From NCBI GenBank assembly GCA_949318235.1, contig OX439133.1:9114922-9178921 (forward strand): 64,000 nt of DNA. The letters are read 5' to 3'. Source of the stretch: Ecdyonurus torrentis (lineage: Eukaryota; Arthropoda; Insecta; Ephemeroptera; Heptageniidae). Below are positions 30,476-44,251 of this stretch, piece after piece; the stretch's first letter is position 1, and every line of letters begins with the position of its first letter. A program made the translations under genes and the position numbers. The notes beneath the pieces are model-generated. The model worked only from the letters and a program-made list of their open reading frames with translations. It searched no databases and was not told the DNA's origin.

Positions 30476-30905
30476 AAACATATAATTATAAATAAATAAT
30501 AGTTTACACTAATTTATAATTAAATTCTGATGTTAATAGAATCTCAATATTATAGAAACTGTTGTAAATGAAACATACTATTTCGTCAATACGAAGCAAG
30601 CTCTTAAACCACACAAAATACATGCAAATTGTCTTGAAATACGTAATATATGTTACAAACAAAGTATCGAATTTACTATAAACAAGTAAATTTACGAAAG
30701 TGGCTGCTTTTATCTCAATAAAACAAAAGCAGCAGCAAGCAGCACAATACATTCAAATTGAACTAGAACGTAAACCAAATTTAATACGTGAAAAACAAAA
30801 AAAAAAAAAAGTTTTATTATTATTATTCAAGAGCACTTGTGTTAAATTTATACAATGCTTTTTTATGAGATTTGTTTTTACTATTTTTTCGTATGCTGAA
30901 ATTTT

Positions 30906-31019
30906 TTAAGGCAAGAAATACACTATTGCAGGTTTGACTTAAAAGTTGGAAAGAAAGAAAAACCTGAAATTTTGCACAGTGTTATTATTATAAGGTATAA
31001 TATTCAAAAATGTGAAAAA

Positions 31020-31056
<37 letters not shown>

Positions 31057-31317
31057 GAGGGTCAATATGATAGATTTTAAATTGTGATTTTTTTTTCTTT
31101 TTTTTTTAGTTTTAGTCCCATAAGAACCCATTGCTAATTTCAATAATTATTTTCTTTCTTATATGGTGGTCACGCGTTCTGAAAATTTTATCATAGATAG
31201 CTATTACTGACTTTCAAATGGCATCATAAAGTGTTTTTTTTTTTTTGTTTTTTTTTTTGTTTTTGTTTTTTTTAGATTTTGAGATACAAGCCATCTAAAT
31301 ACTTGTACAACTCTTTA
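30906..31317 (+). mobile_element. Repeat E, copy 2
   Basis: A direct repeat of 30137-30475 lying 430 bp downstream, diverged and lengthened by a poly(A) insertion near 31023-31053 and poly(T) expansion near 31221-31273. The left end TTAAGGCA is kept; the right end (ACTCTTTACG) is degraded. Confidence 0.72.
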
Positions 31318-32054
31318 CGTAAAAGTCCCACTTCGCTATTATTTTTCTACAAAAAAAATTAATAAAAACACAGAATTTGAAGCAATAAAGTGCCGTTTAT
31401 ATTCCAGTATATTTTATTAATATTATTATTTAAGTTTATAACCTGTAAGTTCTCTTTATATACACAAAAGCAGTGTATCATAATATATATGACATGTGGT
31501 ATACATGAACTAAGTTAATTAAAATTTATATTATATATACCATAGAAGAAAAAAATATATAAAATATATTATGTATAACAGATATAATATGAGACGAACA
31601 GTATATATAATATCATGTCAACCAAGTATCATATCTGCCAAGTTAAATGAGACGTATATGACTTTTTTTATAACACAATAACATAATAAAAAAATAAAAA
31701 GTCTGTATAGGATATAAGCATATTATAATATTTTGAATATAAGATGATTTTTAATTTTTCTATAACTTTCAATTTACGATATAAATTATCCTGGTTTTGA
31801 TAGTTTTATGCTGCACATTTATTTATTTACTTTTTTTTTTTTTTTTTATCAATGCTAATTTGATTACACCGGCTTTTGATTTCTTCACTTGTTAGTCATA
31901 TAAATTAAGGTAAAATACGAATATAAAAAATAAAAAAAAAAAAAAGGCAAAGGGTGATTGGGTCTATATGCTTGATTAAAATTTCCTTAATTTTAGATTT
32001 TTAGTGAGTGAACTATTCAAATAGCAGACCAAAATCTTGCGTTCCTTTTCTTTC

Positions 32055-32055
<1 letters not shown>

Positions 32056-32109
<54 letters not shown>
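32056..32109. repeat. poly(T) tract, 54 nt
   Basis: Uninterrupted T homopolymer. Confidence 0.95.
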
Positions 32110-32111
<2 letters not shown>

Positions 32112-33060
32112 TATTATTTTTTAATAAAAACGCTTATTTATTTATAATAACACAATGACAAACATTATTAAATAGCCTCTAAAACCACATCTGGAAAAGC
32201 GATTAGTGTAAACTGATTTCTAGTTTAGTATCACGCAATATAATTGAAATCAGTCCTAAAAAAATAAGTACAATAGGCAAAGTCAATTGTTAAATTAATA
32301 ACAAACGAACGACTCAAATAAAACTTAACTTTATGGCTAGTTATTTCACGCATATTTAATACATTATTATAGCTAGAAATTAAATAGCAATCATAATATA
32401 ACAATAAACGAAGCTAGTAAATATGACTATATAGAACAACAATAAATATGAACAAATAACGTAAACAAGAATTTTAGTATTATAATTATTGAATTTTCAA
32501 GCTTCCGTGACGTTTTCGCATGAGAATATTTTGTCCAATCGTTGAACGATTGTTAATAATAGAAATTCATATGATAAAATAATTAAAATTAAAACCAAAT
32601 AATAACAAATTGAGTACAACATTAAACAGACGAGAAAAATAAATATACACTCAGATTTTTCTCGGAATATCTCAAAAATCTTATAAAATCAACTATTTTG
32701 TTCTTTTTCTGTTAAAAATTTACCTATTTTTCACCTTTTTGCTCTAAACTAATATTTCTATTGATAAATAGCACTGATGCTTGTTTTTAAACATATACTG
32801 ATACATTTATACAAAAATTGGTCTAAAACTGCTGTTTTCGACCGTAAGTTTCAATATACGAACATTTTTCATTTTTTTTTACGCTACTTTGACTATACAT
32901 TTAGAAAAGCGAGCTGATGTGTGATATATTGATGATTTATTTGCTAAGGTGTAACAAGACATGAAGCAACGTTACTTGTCACTTTAACTTTGTACAAACA
33001 ATCGATCTTTTTTCTGCACCGTCAGCCATGTTATATGCCTGTCTGTCTAACAGTGTACTC

Positions 33061-33187
<127 letters not shown>

Positions 33188-34960
33188 CTGATAAATGCTT
33201 TTTTATAGTGAAAAACATATAAGGGGGACAGAAAAAAAATAAACTAAAAATATAATATATATAAAAAATGTTGTTATACTGATAATAAAGTCGTATAAGA
33301 ATGAAGTAGTCATTGAGAGATGTTGCGGTACTTAATAGAAGATTGTATTTTTTATGTTGTTGAGTTGTATTATTTTGTTTGCTCTATATATACATTAAAG
33401 GTATCCTGTAGTTATACAACTCATGAGATGTAACCGTCATATTACTTCCTATAACCATCACAATCTGTATGAGGTTAAAAAATTGTTAAGTTTTGGAAGT
33501 ATATGACGTTACGAAATCAAGGTTTACAGATTAATAAAAATTGTAAAATGGATTAGCTATTTCACAAGTTTTCTTTAGTTTTTCAGCCGGGATAAGAAAT
33601 ATAATGGGTTTCAATTTGTGATTTATTCACAAAGTAATATATATTTTAATTATATGATACTTTTACGAAATATGTAAATTTCTTTTGAATTCCTTTTATA
33701 TAAAAAAAATTAATTAGCTATGTAATGGCTATTTAAGACTTCAAATATCCATATAAAAAGACAGAAAAAGGCTCAAATAATATTCTATAGCAATGCATTG
33801 TTCCTGCATTAAGAAGCATAGAAAAAGTACGAATTTCCTGTATGAATATGAGAATGTATCAAATTTATAAACAACAAACGATGTGAAAGAGTTAACATTG
33901 CTACGGTGTCAATCTTAATTGTTTGAAAATTTATTTTTACACATCTTTGGTATAACATAATTAATTATTTAATTAAGTTATTGTAAAATTGTGTTACGTA
34001 TAAATACTTTTGAATTAAAAAAAAATTATAAGTAAATAATATTTCCGAACAAAAATAATTTGACGTACCTGTTAGTATTCTCATACCTTGGAGATTCATT
34101 ATAAATATATTTTCTATTCCCTTCAAAATAATATCTCTCGTTCAAATATATATTTCTCCCATGTCAAAATCAAATACAACTTAAATTACATCACCTTATT
34201 TTTTTTTATTTTATCTTGACATGATAAATTTGAAACAGAAAATCTGTAATAATGACATATCATTATAAAATTGATTTATAATAATAATAAAAAAATATAT
34301 ATAATATTATACTCAAGCATTATAATTTTAAGTATTATTATTTTTTTTTTTTTTAAATAAAAAAAAAAATAAAAAAAAAATAATAAAAAAAAAAAAAGAA
34401 GCAAACTTCTTGTAACTGGAGATTATTATGAGAAAATCTAACAGAACAAAACGAGCTTAAATTTCGCTTTACTTTCTTTGACTCGTCCCTATGGAAAATG
34501 CAAGGTTTATTTTTTAAAGAAGATAATACGAAAAGTGACATTTTTTTTATTGTAACTAATTAATACTATGGAAATTTTTACCCTTTTTATAATTCTTTTA
34601 TACAGTTTTAATTTATATAATATTGGGTTTTGCGTTAATTTTTAATATTACTTTATTTATCACAGTATAGTATACAAATCATAACGTTCTTTAAAAGAAA
34701 ATAAATACAAATATTGGCCACCATTTATACTATATGAGTATTTTTAAGTAGGCGTGTGTTTTATTATTATCATTATTTTCATAATCTTAAAAAAATATAA
34801 AACATTTTTCTATGATTAACGCATACGAGTTCTAAAATTGACTTATTACGGAAAAAACAGATGATACAATTTTTCAAATAAACTTTTATTATGAAAACCA
34901 TTACATGTAATATTAAAATTATTAATTTATTATAATTATTATTTCAGTATAATGCTAAAT

Positions 34961-34998
<38 letters not shown>

Positions 34999-35420
34999 AA
35001 TGCTAAAATAAGCGCATCTACATCAAATCAGGAAAAACACAATTCTAACGTATCTGCATTATTTTATATGACCATTACCATACTTTTTTTTTTCTTTGAA
35101 GTTTGTATATTATTTATTTTTATATTTTATATATATATACTGCTTGGTAAAGTATCCTAAGTATTATAATATACAAATATACTGTATTTATATAGGAAGC
35201 CTTGGACAGATTATACAGTAGGTAACAACGTAAAAAAAAAAAAGGAAAAAGGAAAAGGAAAAAAAAAAAAAAAAAAAGCAAGAAAGAAAGAACAATTCTT
35301 AAAAATGTATCTTCTTTCAAAAAAGAATAAGAAGAAAAAGCGTACAGTTGATTTAACTAAAGCATGATGTATATTTTTAGAAAACATCGCAAACGACGTT
35401 ATTATAAAGTTTTCCTCCTT

Positions 35421-35456
<36 letters not shown>

Positions 35457-35529
35457 TCAAAGACAAGAGTTTTGTAGAATATTAAATATCATCAAAAATA
35501 TAAAAGGGGAGAGCGCAAGTATAGGAGAG

Positions 35530-35677
<148 letters not shown>

Positions 35678-36205
35678 AAAGACAGATGAGAAGTTTAAAA
35701 AATGTTTATATAAAAATAATGATAAATATAATATTTCTGGATTAATATTACTTTAAAAAAAAAATGATGCTTCATGAAATGAGAAACTTGTTGATATTTG
35801 TTTGAAAAGCAGAAGAAGAAGAAAAATTAAATGAAGTCTTACGAACTGTTTTAATATCATCTTTCAATAAATTTAATTTTCCTTTATTTGCTATACAACG
35901 ACGCCATTTTTTATTTCAGCGCCATACAAGTTATGTAATTTGTTGTGCATATCTGCTCTACTGGTTGCATAGCTTACAAGGGGTTTTCTTGAATATAACA
36001 AAAACTTTTGTGTGACATTAAATGTTATGTTATGAAATTAGAAAAAAAAAATAATAAAATAAAATAAATATATATTGCTAATACTATGAAGAGAAGTCGT
36101 TTTGCATTTTTCAAAATAAGAAATCTTAAAATTCATTGTATGGGATTGTAAAGTAGAGTATCATTCACATGACGCGTAAAATTAACACGTGAGAGGTTAA
36201 TGTTT

Positions 36206-36207
<2 letters not shown>

Positions 36208-36240
<33 letters not shown>

Positions 36241-36244
36241 GTAG

Positions 36245-36288
<44 letters not shown>
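36208..36288. repeat. Two poly(T) tracts (29 and 41 nt)
   Basis: Poly(T) at 36208-36236 and 36248-36288, separated by AAATGTAGTGA. Confidence 0.94.
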
Positions 36289-36292
<4 letters not shown>

Positions 36293-36600
36293 TTTCAGTT
36301 TAATCATACAAGTGAAAAACGAAACCAATGTGACAAGAAGTTTCAACTAAAACTAATACGTATATAAAGACATAAAAGCAAAAATATGTAAATAGTTATA
36401 CTAATAATTAAAACGTATAGCAATAAAAACTTTTTATTATTTGTATTTTCAGAGAGATATTCCAAATTTCTTAATTTTCATAAAATTTCCCTGATCAGTG
36501 ACCTAAAAATACTAAAATTGAAAGCTAATATTATACATTTTATATATAAAAATAATATTATTTACGTTTAAACATCAATATTATATTTATATACGATAAC

Positions 36601-36632
<32 letters not shown>

Positions 36633-37595
36633 AACTACTTATTCATAAACACGAACAAATCATTAAAGATCGGATACTTGAAATATGAAAAATTGCCTTA
36701 CTTCTACAAGTACTTATTGACTTTTTTTTTTTTTCATCATAAGAATAACAACAAAAAATAGATAAAAAAAAAATAAATAAATTCGAACATAATAATAATC
36801 TATAAGGAAAAAAAAATCCATTAAATAACTTTTCAGTATACGGCTGAACGGTTCTTGTTATAGACATACATTATAAAAGAGAAAGAGTGATACACTGAAA
36901 AAAGATTAAAAAAAATTGATATATTTTACCGTTTACATAGTATAAATAACTTAAAAATTTCATAGAAAAATATTGGTATCCTTTTTAAATTTAATAAGCG
37001 TATTCGTAACCACTTTTATTTATTTACTTCAAGTAACCTCATGATATAATTAAATTCATGGTGAATATTGATTTGCAAACTACCTTATTATATAGTTTAA
37101 CAAAGTTTTAGGAAATATATTAATAATAATAAAAAATAAAAAAATTAAATGCAATAACACTTATCAACCTAAAAATAAGTAAAACTTTACTACACGTACA
37201 ATTTGTGATAAATAAAATAAATAAAAAAGTAACATTTAAAGTTACGTTAGAGTAAGAAAAAATAAATATTTTATTACCAGTTTAGAAACTCATAATAGCA
37301 ATCGATTATGCTAACCTCTCTTTTTCACAGTGTAGAAGAATTGATGTATGGTATATGTATAGAGAAAAAAAAAGTCCTTCCTCCCTCTAAACTTCCCTAA
37401 TACTGTCAATCAAAGTGAGTATCAATACGTTTCGACTATCAATCGTTCCCGAAAAAAAAAAGTCAAAACATCAACACTCCATAGCCCTATATTATATGTA
37501 TACATAAAAAAAAAAACATACCATAGAATAATAATAATAATAAAAAATCATTTGATATTATAGAGTATAATAATATGGGTGATCAGTTAACTTAT

Positions 37596-37796
37596 GTGTT
37601 GAGTTGAGTCGCTTGGCGAGAACACACGTATTTTCGTTTTGCTCTTGGCTCAAACTATTTTATGGTCTATAAGCGCTATCTGGTTTTATGCTGTTGTTTT
37701 TTTTTTCTCTCTCTTTTTGTGTGTTCTTTTTTTTTTTTTCTTTGTGATATTGGTTCTCTCAATTAAAACTTTATTGTATTACCCATCACCCCCAAA
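37596..37796 (+). promoter_or_regulatory. LINE 5'UTR / internal promoter region
   Basis: Sequence between the upstream target duplication and the ORF1 start. It begins GTGTTGAGTTGAGTCGCTTG, is less AT-rich than the flank for about 60 bp, then turns into T-rich sequence. LINE 5'UTRs normally carry the promoter; no specific motif is identified here. Confidence 0.6.
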
Positions 37797-39029
37797 ATGG
37801 GGCGTGTTAGGGTTAATACCATTGAACTCGACTTCTCGAAATGTGGAAGATCAAGACCTAATCCTGCCGTGTTGCACGTGTGGATTATTGATGAAGTGAA
37901 AATTCCACTGGGCGATATGGAAGGTATTCAATTAGATCCGGAAAGACAGGTAACTTATATTAAGTTTTTAAATGAAGAAAAATATAATAATGCAGTAAGA
38001 AAATTCTGTGGTGAACATGACTTCACTGACCCGTCGGGTAAAAAATGGATTATTCCTATTCGTGAAGTAGAGGAAGTTACGGTAGTAAGAGTTAGGAACA
38101 TTCCTTTCGAGGTTCCGATGGAGAATACTGAAAGAAGGTTAAAACAATATGGGAAAGTTTTTTCCAGTGAATTTGAGGTATGGGGGAGGGATTTCAAAGC
38201 ACCAATTAAAAATGGTGTTCGTATATTTAAAATGCAACTTGAAAAACCAATACCTTCGTACCTAAAATATGAAATAGAATCGTCTGATAATAGTGAAATT
38301 CGTGAGGCACAAGTTGTGTATCATGGACAACAACAGACATGTAGAATATGCGGAGACGGTCAACATTTTGCTAAAAACTGTATAAGAAGAGGAGGAGGCA
38401 GAGCGACTGCACAAATAGCTGCATACAACAAGATGTTTCCTAGACCTGCATGGCAAGGTCATTTAAATACGCAACCGGTATCAGTGCAGCAAACTCCTCC
38501 TCCTCCTCCTCCTCCTACTCCTTCCTCACAACACATCCAAACACCAACATTCAAACCAACCACAACAAAACAAGCAGAAAATATAGAAATTGAACAAGAA
38601 TGTTTAGAATTTGAAAAAAATGATGTAGAGGCAGAAGATAAAAATGAAGAAGAGCAAAATAATGAAAACAACAAAATACATGATGATTCAATGGAAATAT
38701 TAATGAATGAAAATATGGAACAAGAACAAAAGAATGAGAAAAAGAGAGAGAGAGAAGAATTGGATAAAGATTGTGAAAAAGATAAATCCTTGAAAACTAT
38801 GTCTGGCAGGCGAATACAAACGACTGTAAGCAATGATGAATCAGGTGGCGAGATTAGAGATAGTAATGTGAAACAAAAATTAATTTTTGAAAATAGACCA
38901 AGACACAATAGCGCTTCAAGTACATGCAGTGTAGTATTAGATAAAGAAGACAAGCCTGTTGAAGCTGTAACTAAAAAAAATATTACAAAGAAAACGCTGA
39001 ATAAAAATGAGAGACCAATATTTAACTAA
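37797..39029 (+). CDS. LINE ORF1 protein (RNA-binding, CCHC zinc knuckle)
   Basis: The predicted 410-aa protein should bind the element's RNA and form the ribonucleoprotein that ORF2 protein uses. Residues about 1-160 form an N-terminal domain with VTVVRVRNIPFEVPMENTER (about 94-113) and a following YGKV, reminiscent of an RRM-like fold, then GVRIFKMQLEKPIPSYLKYE. A classic zinc knuckle CX2CX4HX4C has C182, C185, H190 and C195. It is followed by a proline run (234-240) and an acidic Glu/Asn-rich, probably disordered region (about 255-330), with a basic Lys-rich end. The start is the first ATG in frame after the 5'UTR (context AAAATGG). The stop is followed by 581 nt before ORF2, unusually long for a LINE because a microsatellite occupies it. 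No frameshift or stop is seen. Confidence 0.88.
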   Translation: MGRVRVNTIELDFSKCGRSRPNPAVLHVWIIDEVKIPLGDMEGIQLDPERQVTYIKFLNEEKYNNAVRKFCGEHDFTDPSGKKWIIPIREVEEVTVVRVRNIPFEVPMENTERRLKQYGKVFSSEFEVWGRDFKAPIKNGVRIFKMQLEKPIPSYLKYEIESSDNSEIREAQVVYHGQQQTCRICGDGQHFAKNCIRRGGGRATAQIAAYNKMFPRPAWQGHLNTQPVSVQQTPPPPPPPTPSSQHIQTPTFKPTTTKQAENIEIEQECLEFEKNDVEAEDKNEEEQNNENNKIHDDSMEILMNENMEQEQKNEKKREREELDKDCEKDKSLKTMSGRRIQTTVSNDESGGEIRDSNVKQKLIFENRPRHNSASSTCSVVLDKEDKPVEAVTKKNITKKTLNKNERPIFN

Positions 39030-39220
39030 TTGAAAATTGTAATTCAGATATATATACATTTGATATAAATAAATTAACAATAAATAGTTCCAAGTACCAC
39101 ATATAATTAAATATAACAATAATTGATAATAAATAATAAAATTATAAATATCTTATGAGACATGTACATAAATATGAAATCCCACATGTGTTTTGTGTAT
39201 GTTTTCATATATCTAGGCAC

Positions 39221-39557
39221 GTATGTATGTATGTATGTATGTATGTATGTATGTATGTATGTATGTATGTATGTATGTATGTATGTATGTATGTATGTAT
39301 GTATGTATGTATGTATGTATGTATGTATGTATGTATGTATGTATGTATGTATGTATGTATGTATGTATGTATGTATGTATGTATGTATGTATGTATGTAT
39401 GTATGTATGTATGTATGTATGTATGTATGTATGTATGTATGTATGTATGTATGTATGTATGTATGTATGTATGTATGTATGTATGTATGTATGTATGTAT
39501 GTATGTATGTATGTATGTATGTATGTATGTATGTATGTATGTATGTATGTATGTATG
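39221..39557 (+). repeat. (GTAT)n array inside the LINE spacer, 337 bp
   Basis: About 84 perfect tetranucleotide units between ORF1 and ORF2. Every unit carries an ATG on the + strand, and since the repeat has no stop codon in any frame, all three frames stay open as Met-Tyr-Val-Cys repeats. It lies within the retrotransposed unit as defined by the target duplications, so it is part of this copy, whether gained before or after insertion. Confidence 0.97.
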
Positions 39558-39610
39558 AATGTATGGAATAAAAAAAAAAATAGCAACTGCTCTCTTTGTT
39601 TTATCACCAA

Positions 39611-42600
39611 ATGGCTACATTGAAAATAACTACACTCAATATTAATAAAATAAGACATGTTAGCAAGATATCAGTTCTTAAAAATTGGGTTAATTTTGTC
39701 AACCCAGATATATTATGTCTACAAGAGGTATGTACACATGAATGTACAGCATGGTTTCCAAATTATAATTGTGAAGTTAACTTAGGGGAAAATAATTCTG
39801 GAGTTGCAATTTTTTGGAAAAACAATTTAATTCTAAAATTACACTGTAAACTTTATAATGGAAGAGGTATTTCAATGATATATGAAAATATTTTAATTAT
39901 AAATATATATGTTTATGCAGGAAGTAAAAATAAAAATAAAAGGAATAATTTTTTCAATGAAGAAATTGTTCCTTTAGTATCAAGAAATAATTCTGGAATT
40001 ATTTTGCTTGGAGACTTTAACTGTGTTATAGACAGGATGGATCAAACACCAGGTTTTAATATGTGTAAACCGTTGGAGAATATGATAAAGGGTATGGATA
40101 TGTCTGATTCTTGGAGATGGACCAATAAAAAAGAAAAAATGTATACTTTTATTGCTAATAGATTTTCGTCGAGATTAGATAGAATATATATAACAAAAAA
40201 TTTATGTAAAAATATAATAAATTCTGAAATTTGCCCAATAGCTGTATCTGATCATATAGGTTTCTCTATGAATATCACAGGTATGAAGTTAAATAAAAAA
40301 ATATCCCATACAAAAATATTGTGGAAATTTAATTCGAGTATATTATTTAAAGAACAATTAACTAAGAATTTTTATAAGGTTTGGAATAATATATGTTCTA
40401 TGAAAAATATGTTTGATACAGACATAGATTTTTGGGTGAGATATGCAAAACCAAAAATTATTCTGTTTTTGAAAAATGAAAGCAAAGAAGATAACTACTG
40501 GAAAAAATCTACCTTTGATTATTACAACCAAGTGTATACAGATATGGTACAAGAATGTAGCAAGACGGGAAAATATAAAAGTGAAATTAAAAACATAAGA
40601 ATTGAAATTATTAAAATGCAGAATAAATCTTTGGAAGGTCTGAAAATAAGATCTAAAGTAGGAAAGTGCTTCACTTCTGAAAAAATAGGTATATATCAAG
40701 TAATGCGTGAACAAAAACGCGGTAAAAATAATATTGTTAAAAAAATAAAAACTAATTTAAATACCTATACAGAAGACGAAGACATTCTAAATGTGTTTTT
40801 TCAGCATTATAAAAATATGTTTGGCAGCAATAATATTCAACAGTCTTTAACTGAAATGAAAGAATATATTAAAGAAAACATGCCGATAATAACTGAAGAA
40901 ACGACTGAAAAAATAAAGAAACTTAATGAACCTTTCACTGTAAACGAAATAAAAAATTCAATTTTTCAATTTAGTAACAATAAATCACCTGGAATGGATG
41001 GACTTACTATTGAATTTTATAAACACATGTGGGATGTAATAAAAAATGAATATACTGATGTAATAAATAGTGTGTCAAAGAATGGTTTTATTTTGAATGA
41101 AGAAATAAGAGGCATGGTTAAACTTATACCAAAAATTGCCTGTCCTCTTAATATAGCAGATTGGAGGCCACTCACACTTATGAATGTAGATTATAAAATA
41201 TATGCCATTTCTAAAGCAAACAGAATCAAAACTATTCTTGCTGAAATAATTGACGAGTCACAAACATGTTCTGTTACTAATAGAAACATGTCTGACACGA
41301 TAAACGATCTTAATATTACTATTCAATATATGCTATCAAAATTTACTAATGGTGCCATTATAGCTATTGACTTTAAAGGTGCATTTGATCGAGTTAGTCA
41401 TGATTATATGTGGTCTATTTTTGAGGTGTACGGTTTTGAACAAGACTTTATTGACAGTTTAAAGCACCTGTATTTTAATGCTAGTTCACAAATATATGTT
41501 AATGGCAGGCTTTCTGAACCTTTTGAGATTAAGAAGTCTGTGAGACAAGGTTGTCCTTTATCAATGATATTGTTTTGCATGGTGTTGCAACCATTATTAA
41601 TAAGTATTAAAAAAAATATAAAAGGTATTCCAGTTTTTGATTCTTTCTTTAAAGTTGGTGCTTACGCTGATGATGTATCAGTTGGTGTTCAAAATCAGCA
41701 AGATACTGATACAGTTAAAATATTAATAGACAGATACTCCAAATTTTCTGGAGCTGAGTTAAATGAATCAAAATGTGAAATACTTCAGTCAAAAAAAGCC
41801 AAAAATATAATTAATTGTAACTGGTTGCAAACAAAAGAGTCAATAAAGGTGTTGGGGATTATTTTCTGTAACACTTTTAAACAAACTCAATTAAAAACAT
41901 GGCAATCTGTGCAGAATAAGGTTATTAATACTTTATATGAAAATAAATGGAGAAATATATCACTGTTGGAAAGGGCTGATTTTGTTCAAACATTTGCATT
42001 TAGTAAAGCCATACATACAGCAAGTATTTTGCCAATTACTAATGTGATTGAGCAAAAGATATCAAAGAATATTGGTTTCTTTATATGGTCTGGTGAAACA
42101 TTTCGTATAGCCAAAGAAAAATGTTATTTGCGGCCTGAAAAAGGTGGAATATCTCTATTAAATGTCAAAGTTAAATGTGAAGCATTATTATTAAATTCTG
42201 CCTTCAGAGCTTTTAGAGGCGTTGGCTCCAAATTATTAAAAATTGCTCTAGAATACTATATTGAAAAACATGGATTATGCTTACCCTTTTGGCCTAAAAT
42301 TATAGATATTAATATTGGTTTATGTGAAGTTATGAACCTTTTTTTATATAACAACACAAAATATGATAATGAAGGTGTTAAATGTTCTGTAATATATGAA
42401 AAATTGTTAAATGATAGGGGCTATAGGGAAACTGCAATTATTAGTAAGCCTGGATCAGAAGGCGATTTTTCAATAAATGTAAATTGGAGTGAATCATATC
42501 AAAATATTAATAGTAAATTCTTGGATAAAACCATAAGATCCACTTGGATTAGGGTTGCAAATAACATTATTCCAACAAAATCTAAAAGGAAGAAAATTGG

Positions 42601-42973
42601 TTTAACCAATAGTGATGTATGCAATAAATGTGATAAAATAGATTCTATATATCATCGTTTAGTGACATGTACAAATGCAAACGATATATATATATGGGTA
42701 TACAAAATAATTAAAAAAATATCAAATGGAAATGTAAAATTATCTGAAAGTCATTTATTGTATGGTGATCTCTATGAAATAAGACCTCCAGAGATAAAGA
42801 ATGCTATCATATGGCTACTAGCACATATGATAGATAGTATAGTTGGTAATTATAGGTGTGTTACTTTGGAACTATTTAAAATGTATGTAAAAAATAAATG
42901 GAATAACCAAAAAAAGTATAAAAATATTGAAATTGCAATTAAAAATATTTTGGATTGCATGAATGGGGAGTAA
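39611..42973 (+). CDS. LINE ORF2: AP endonuclease / reverse transcriptase (1120 aa)
   Basis: The protein should nick target DNA and copy the LINE RNA onto the nick (target-primed reverse transcription). The N-terminal AP-type endonuclease spans about residues 1-220: TTLNIN (7-12), LCLQEV with E39, NNSGVAIFW (61-69), LLGDFN with D135 and N137, SSRLDRIY (186-193) and VSDH with D214/H215. The reverse transcriptase spans about 440-760: SPGMDGLTIEFY (459-470), DWRPLTLMNVDYKI (517-530), motif A AIDFKGAFDRV with D587, RQGCPLS (645-651), and motif C AYADD with Y685-D688. A C-terminal zinc motif CX2CX7HX4C has C1004, C1007, H1015 and C1020. The start chosen is ATG at 39611 (CAAATGG), giving MATLKITTLN; codons upstream in the same frame lack an ATG near the domain. 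There are no disabling lesions. It is followed by the 3'UTR and poly(A). Confidence 0.95.
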   Translation: MATLKITTLNINKIRHVSKISVLKNWVNFVNPDILCLQEVCTHECTAWFPNYNCEVNLGENNSGVAIFWKNNLILKLHCKLYNGRGISMIYENILIINIYVYAGSKNKNKRNNFFNEEIVPLVSRNNSGIILLGDFNCVIDRMDQTPGFNMCKPLENMIKGMDMSDSWRWTNKKEKMYTFIANRFSSRLDRIYITKNLCKNIINSEICPIAVSDHIGFSMNITGMKLNKKISHTKILWKFNSSILFKEQLTKNFYKVWNNICSMKNMFDTDIDFWVRYAKPKIILFLKNESKEDNYWKKSTFDYYNQVYTDMVQECSKTGKYKSEIKNIRIEIIKMQNKSLEGLKIRSKVGKCFTSEKIGIYQVMREQKRGKNNIVKKIKTNLNTYTEDEDILNVFFQHYKNMFGSNNIQQSLTEMKEYIKENMPIITEETTEKIKKLNEPFTVNEIKNSIFQFSNNKSPGMDGLTIEFYKHMWDVIKNEYTDVINSVSKNGFILNEEIRGMVKLIPKIACPLNIADWRPLTLMNVDYKIYAISKANRIKTILAEIIDESQTCSVTNRNMSDTINDLNITIQYMLSKFTNGAIIAIDFKGAFDRVSHDYMWSIFEVYGFEQDFIDSLKHLYFNASSQIYVNGRLSEPFEIKKSVRQGCPLSMILFCMVLQPLLISIKKNIKGIPVFDSFFKVGAYADDVSVGVQNQQDTDTVKILIDRYSKFSGAELNESKCEILQSKKAKNIINCNWLQTKESIKVLGIIFCNTFKQTQLKTWQSVQNKVINTLYENKWRNISLLERADFVQTFAFSKAIHTASILPITNVIEQKISKNIGFFIWSGETFRIAKEKCYLRPEKGGISLLNVKVKCEALLLNSAFRAFRGVGSKLLKIALEYYIEKHGLCLPFWPKIIDINIGLCEVMNLFLYNNTKYDNEGVKCSVIYEKLLNDRGYRETAIISKPGSEGDFSINVNWSESYQNINSKFLDKTIRSTWIRVANNIIPTKSKRKKIGLTNSDVCNKCDKIDSIYHRLVTCTNANDIYIWVYKIIKKISNGNVKLSESHLLYGDLYEIRPPEIKNAIIWLLAHMIDSIVGNYRCVTLELFKMYVKNKWNNQKKYKNIEIAIKNILDCMNGE

Positions 42974-43997
<1,024 letters not shown>

Positions 43998-44216
43998 GTT
44001 AACTTATAGTATATATGTAATATGTTGACATATTTGACATATATTTGGCATGTTACGTCAAGTTCAAACATAATGATTTTTAATATACTAAAAACATATT
44101 ATATGTTTTTATAATATCATGAAATACATGGTTACTGTTAACGTTCGAAATATACATAGTATTTTTTAATTATAAATATCAATGGCCATATCATGTTATA
44201 TTTTTTTTAACAATAA

Positions 44217-44251
<35 letters not shown>

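Noticed and set aside
38459..38953. 164-codon minus-strand frame opposite LINE ORF1
   Set aside because: Shadow of ORF1 on the opposite strand; Ser-rich because ORF1 is Glu/Asn-rich there.
39107..39658. Long Met-Tyr-Val-Cys and His-Thr-Tyr-Ile open frames
   Set aside because: Translations of the (GTAT)n array; the repeat is stop-free in all frames. Kept only as a possible upstream frame relative to ORF2.
40358..40714. 118-codon minus-strand frame opposite ORF2
   Set aside because: Lies wholly within the well-supported ORF2 on the other strand; no domain features.
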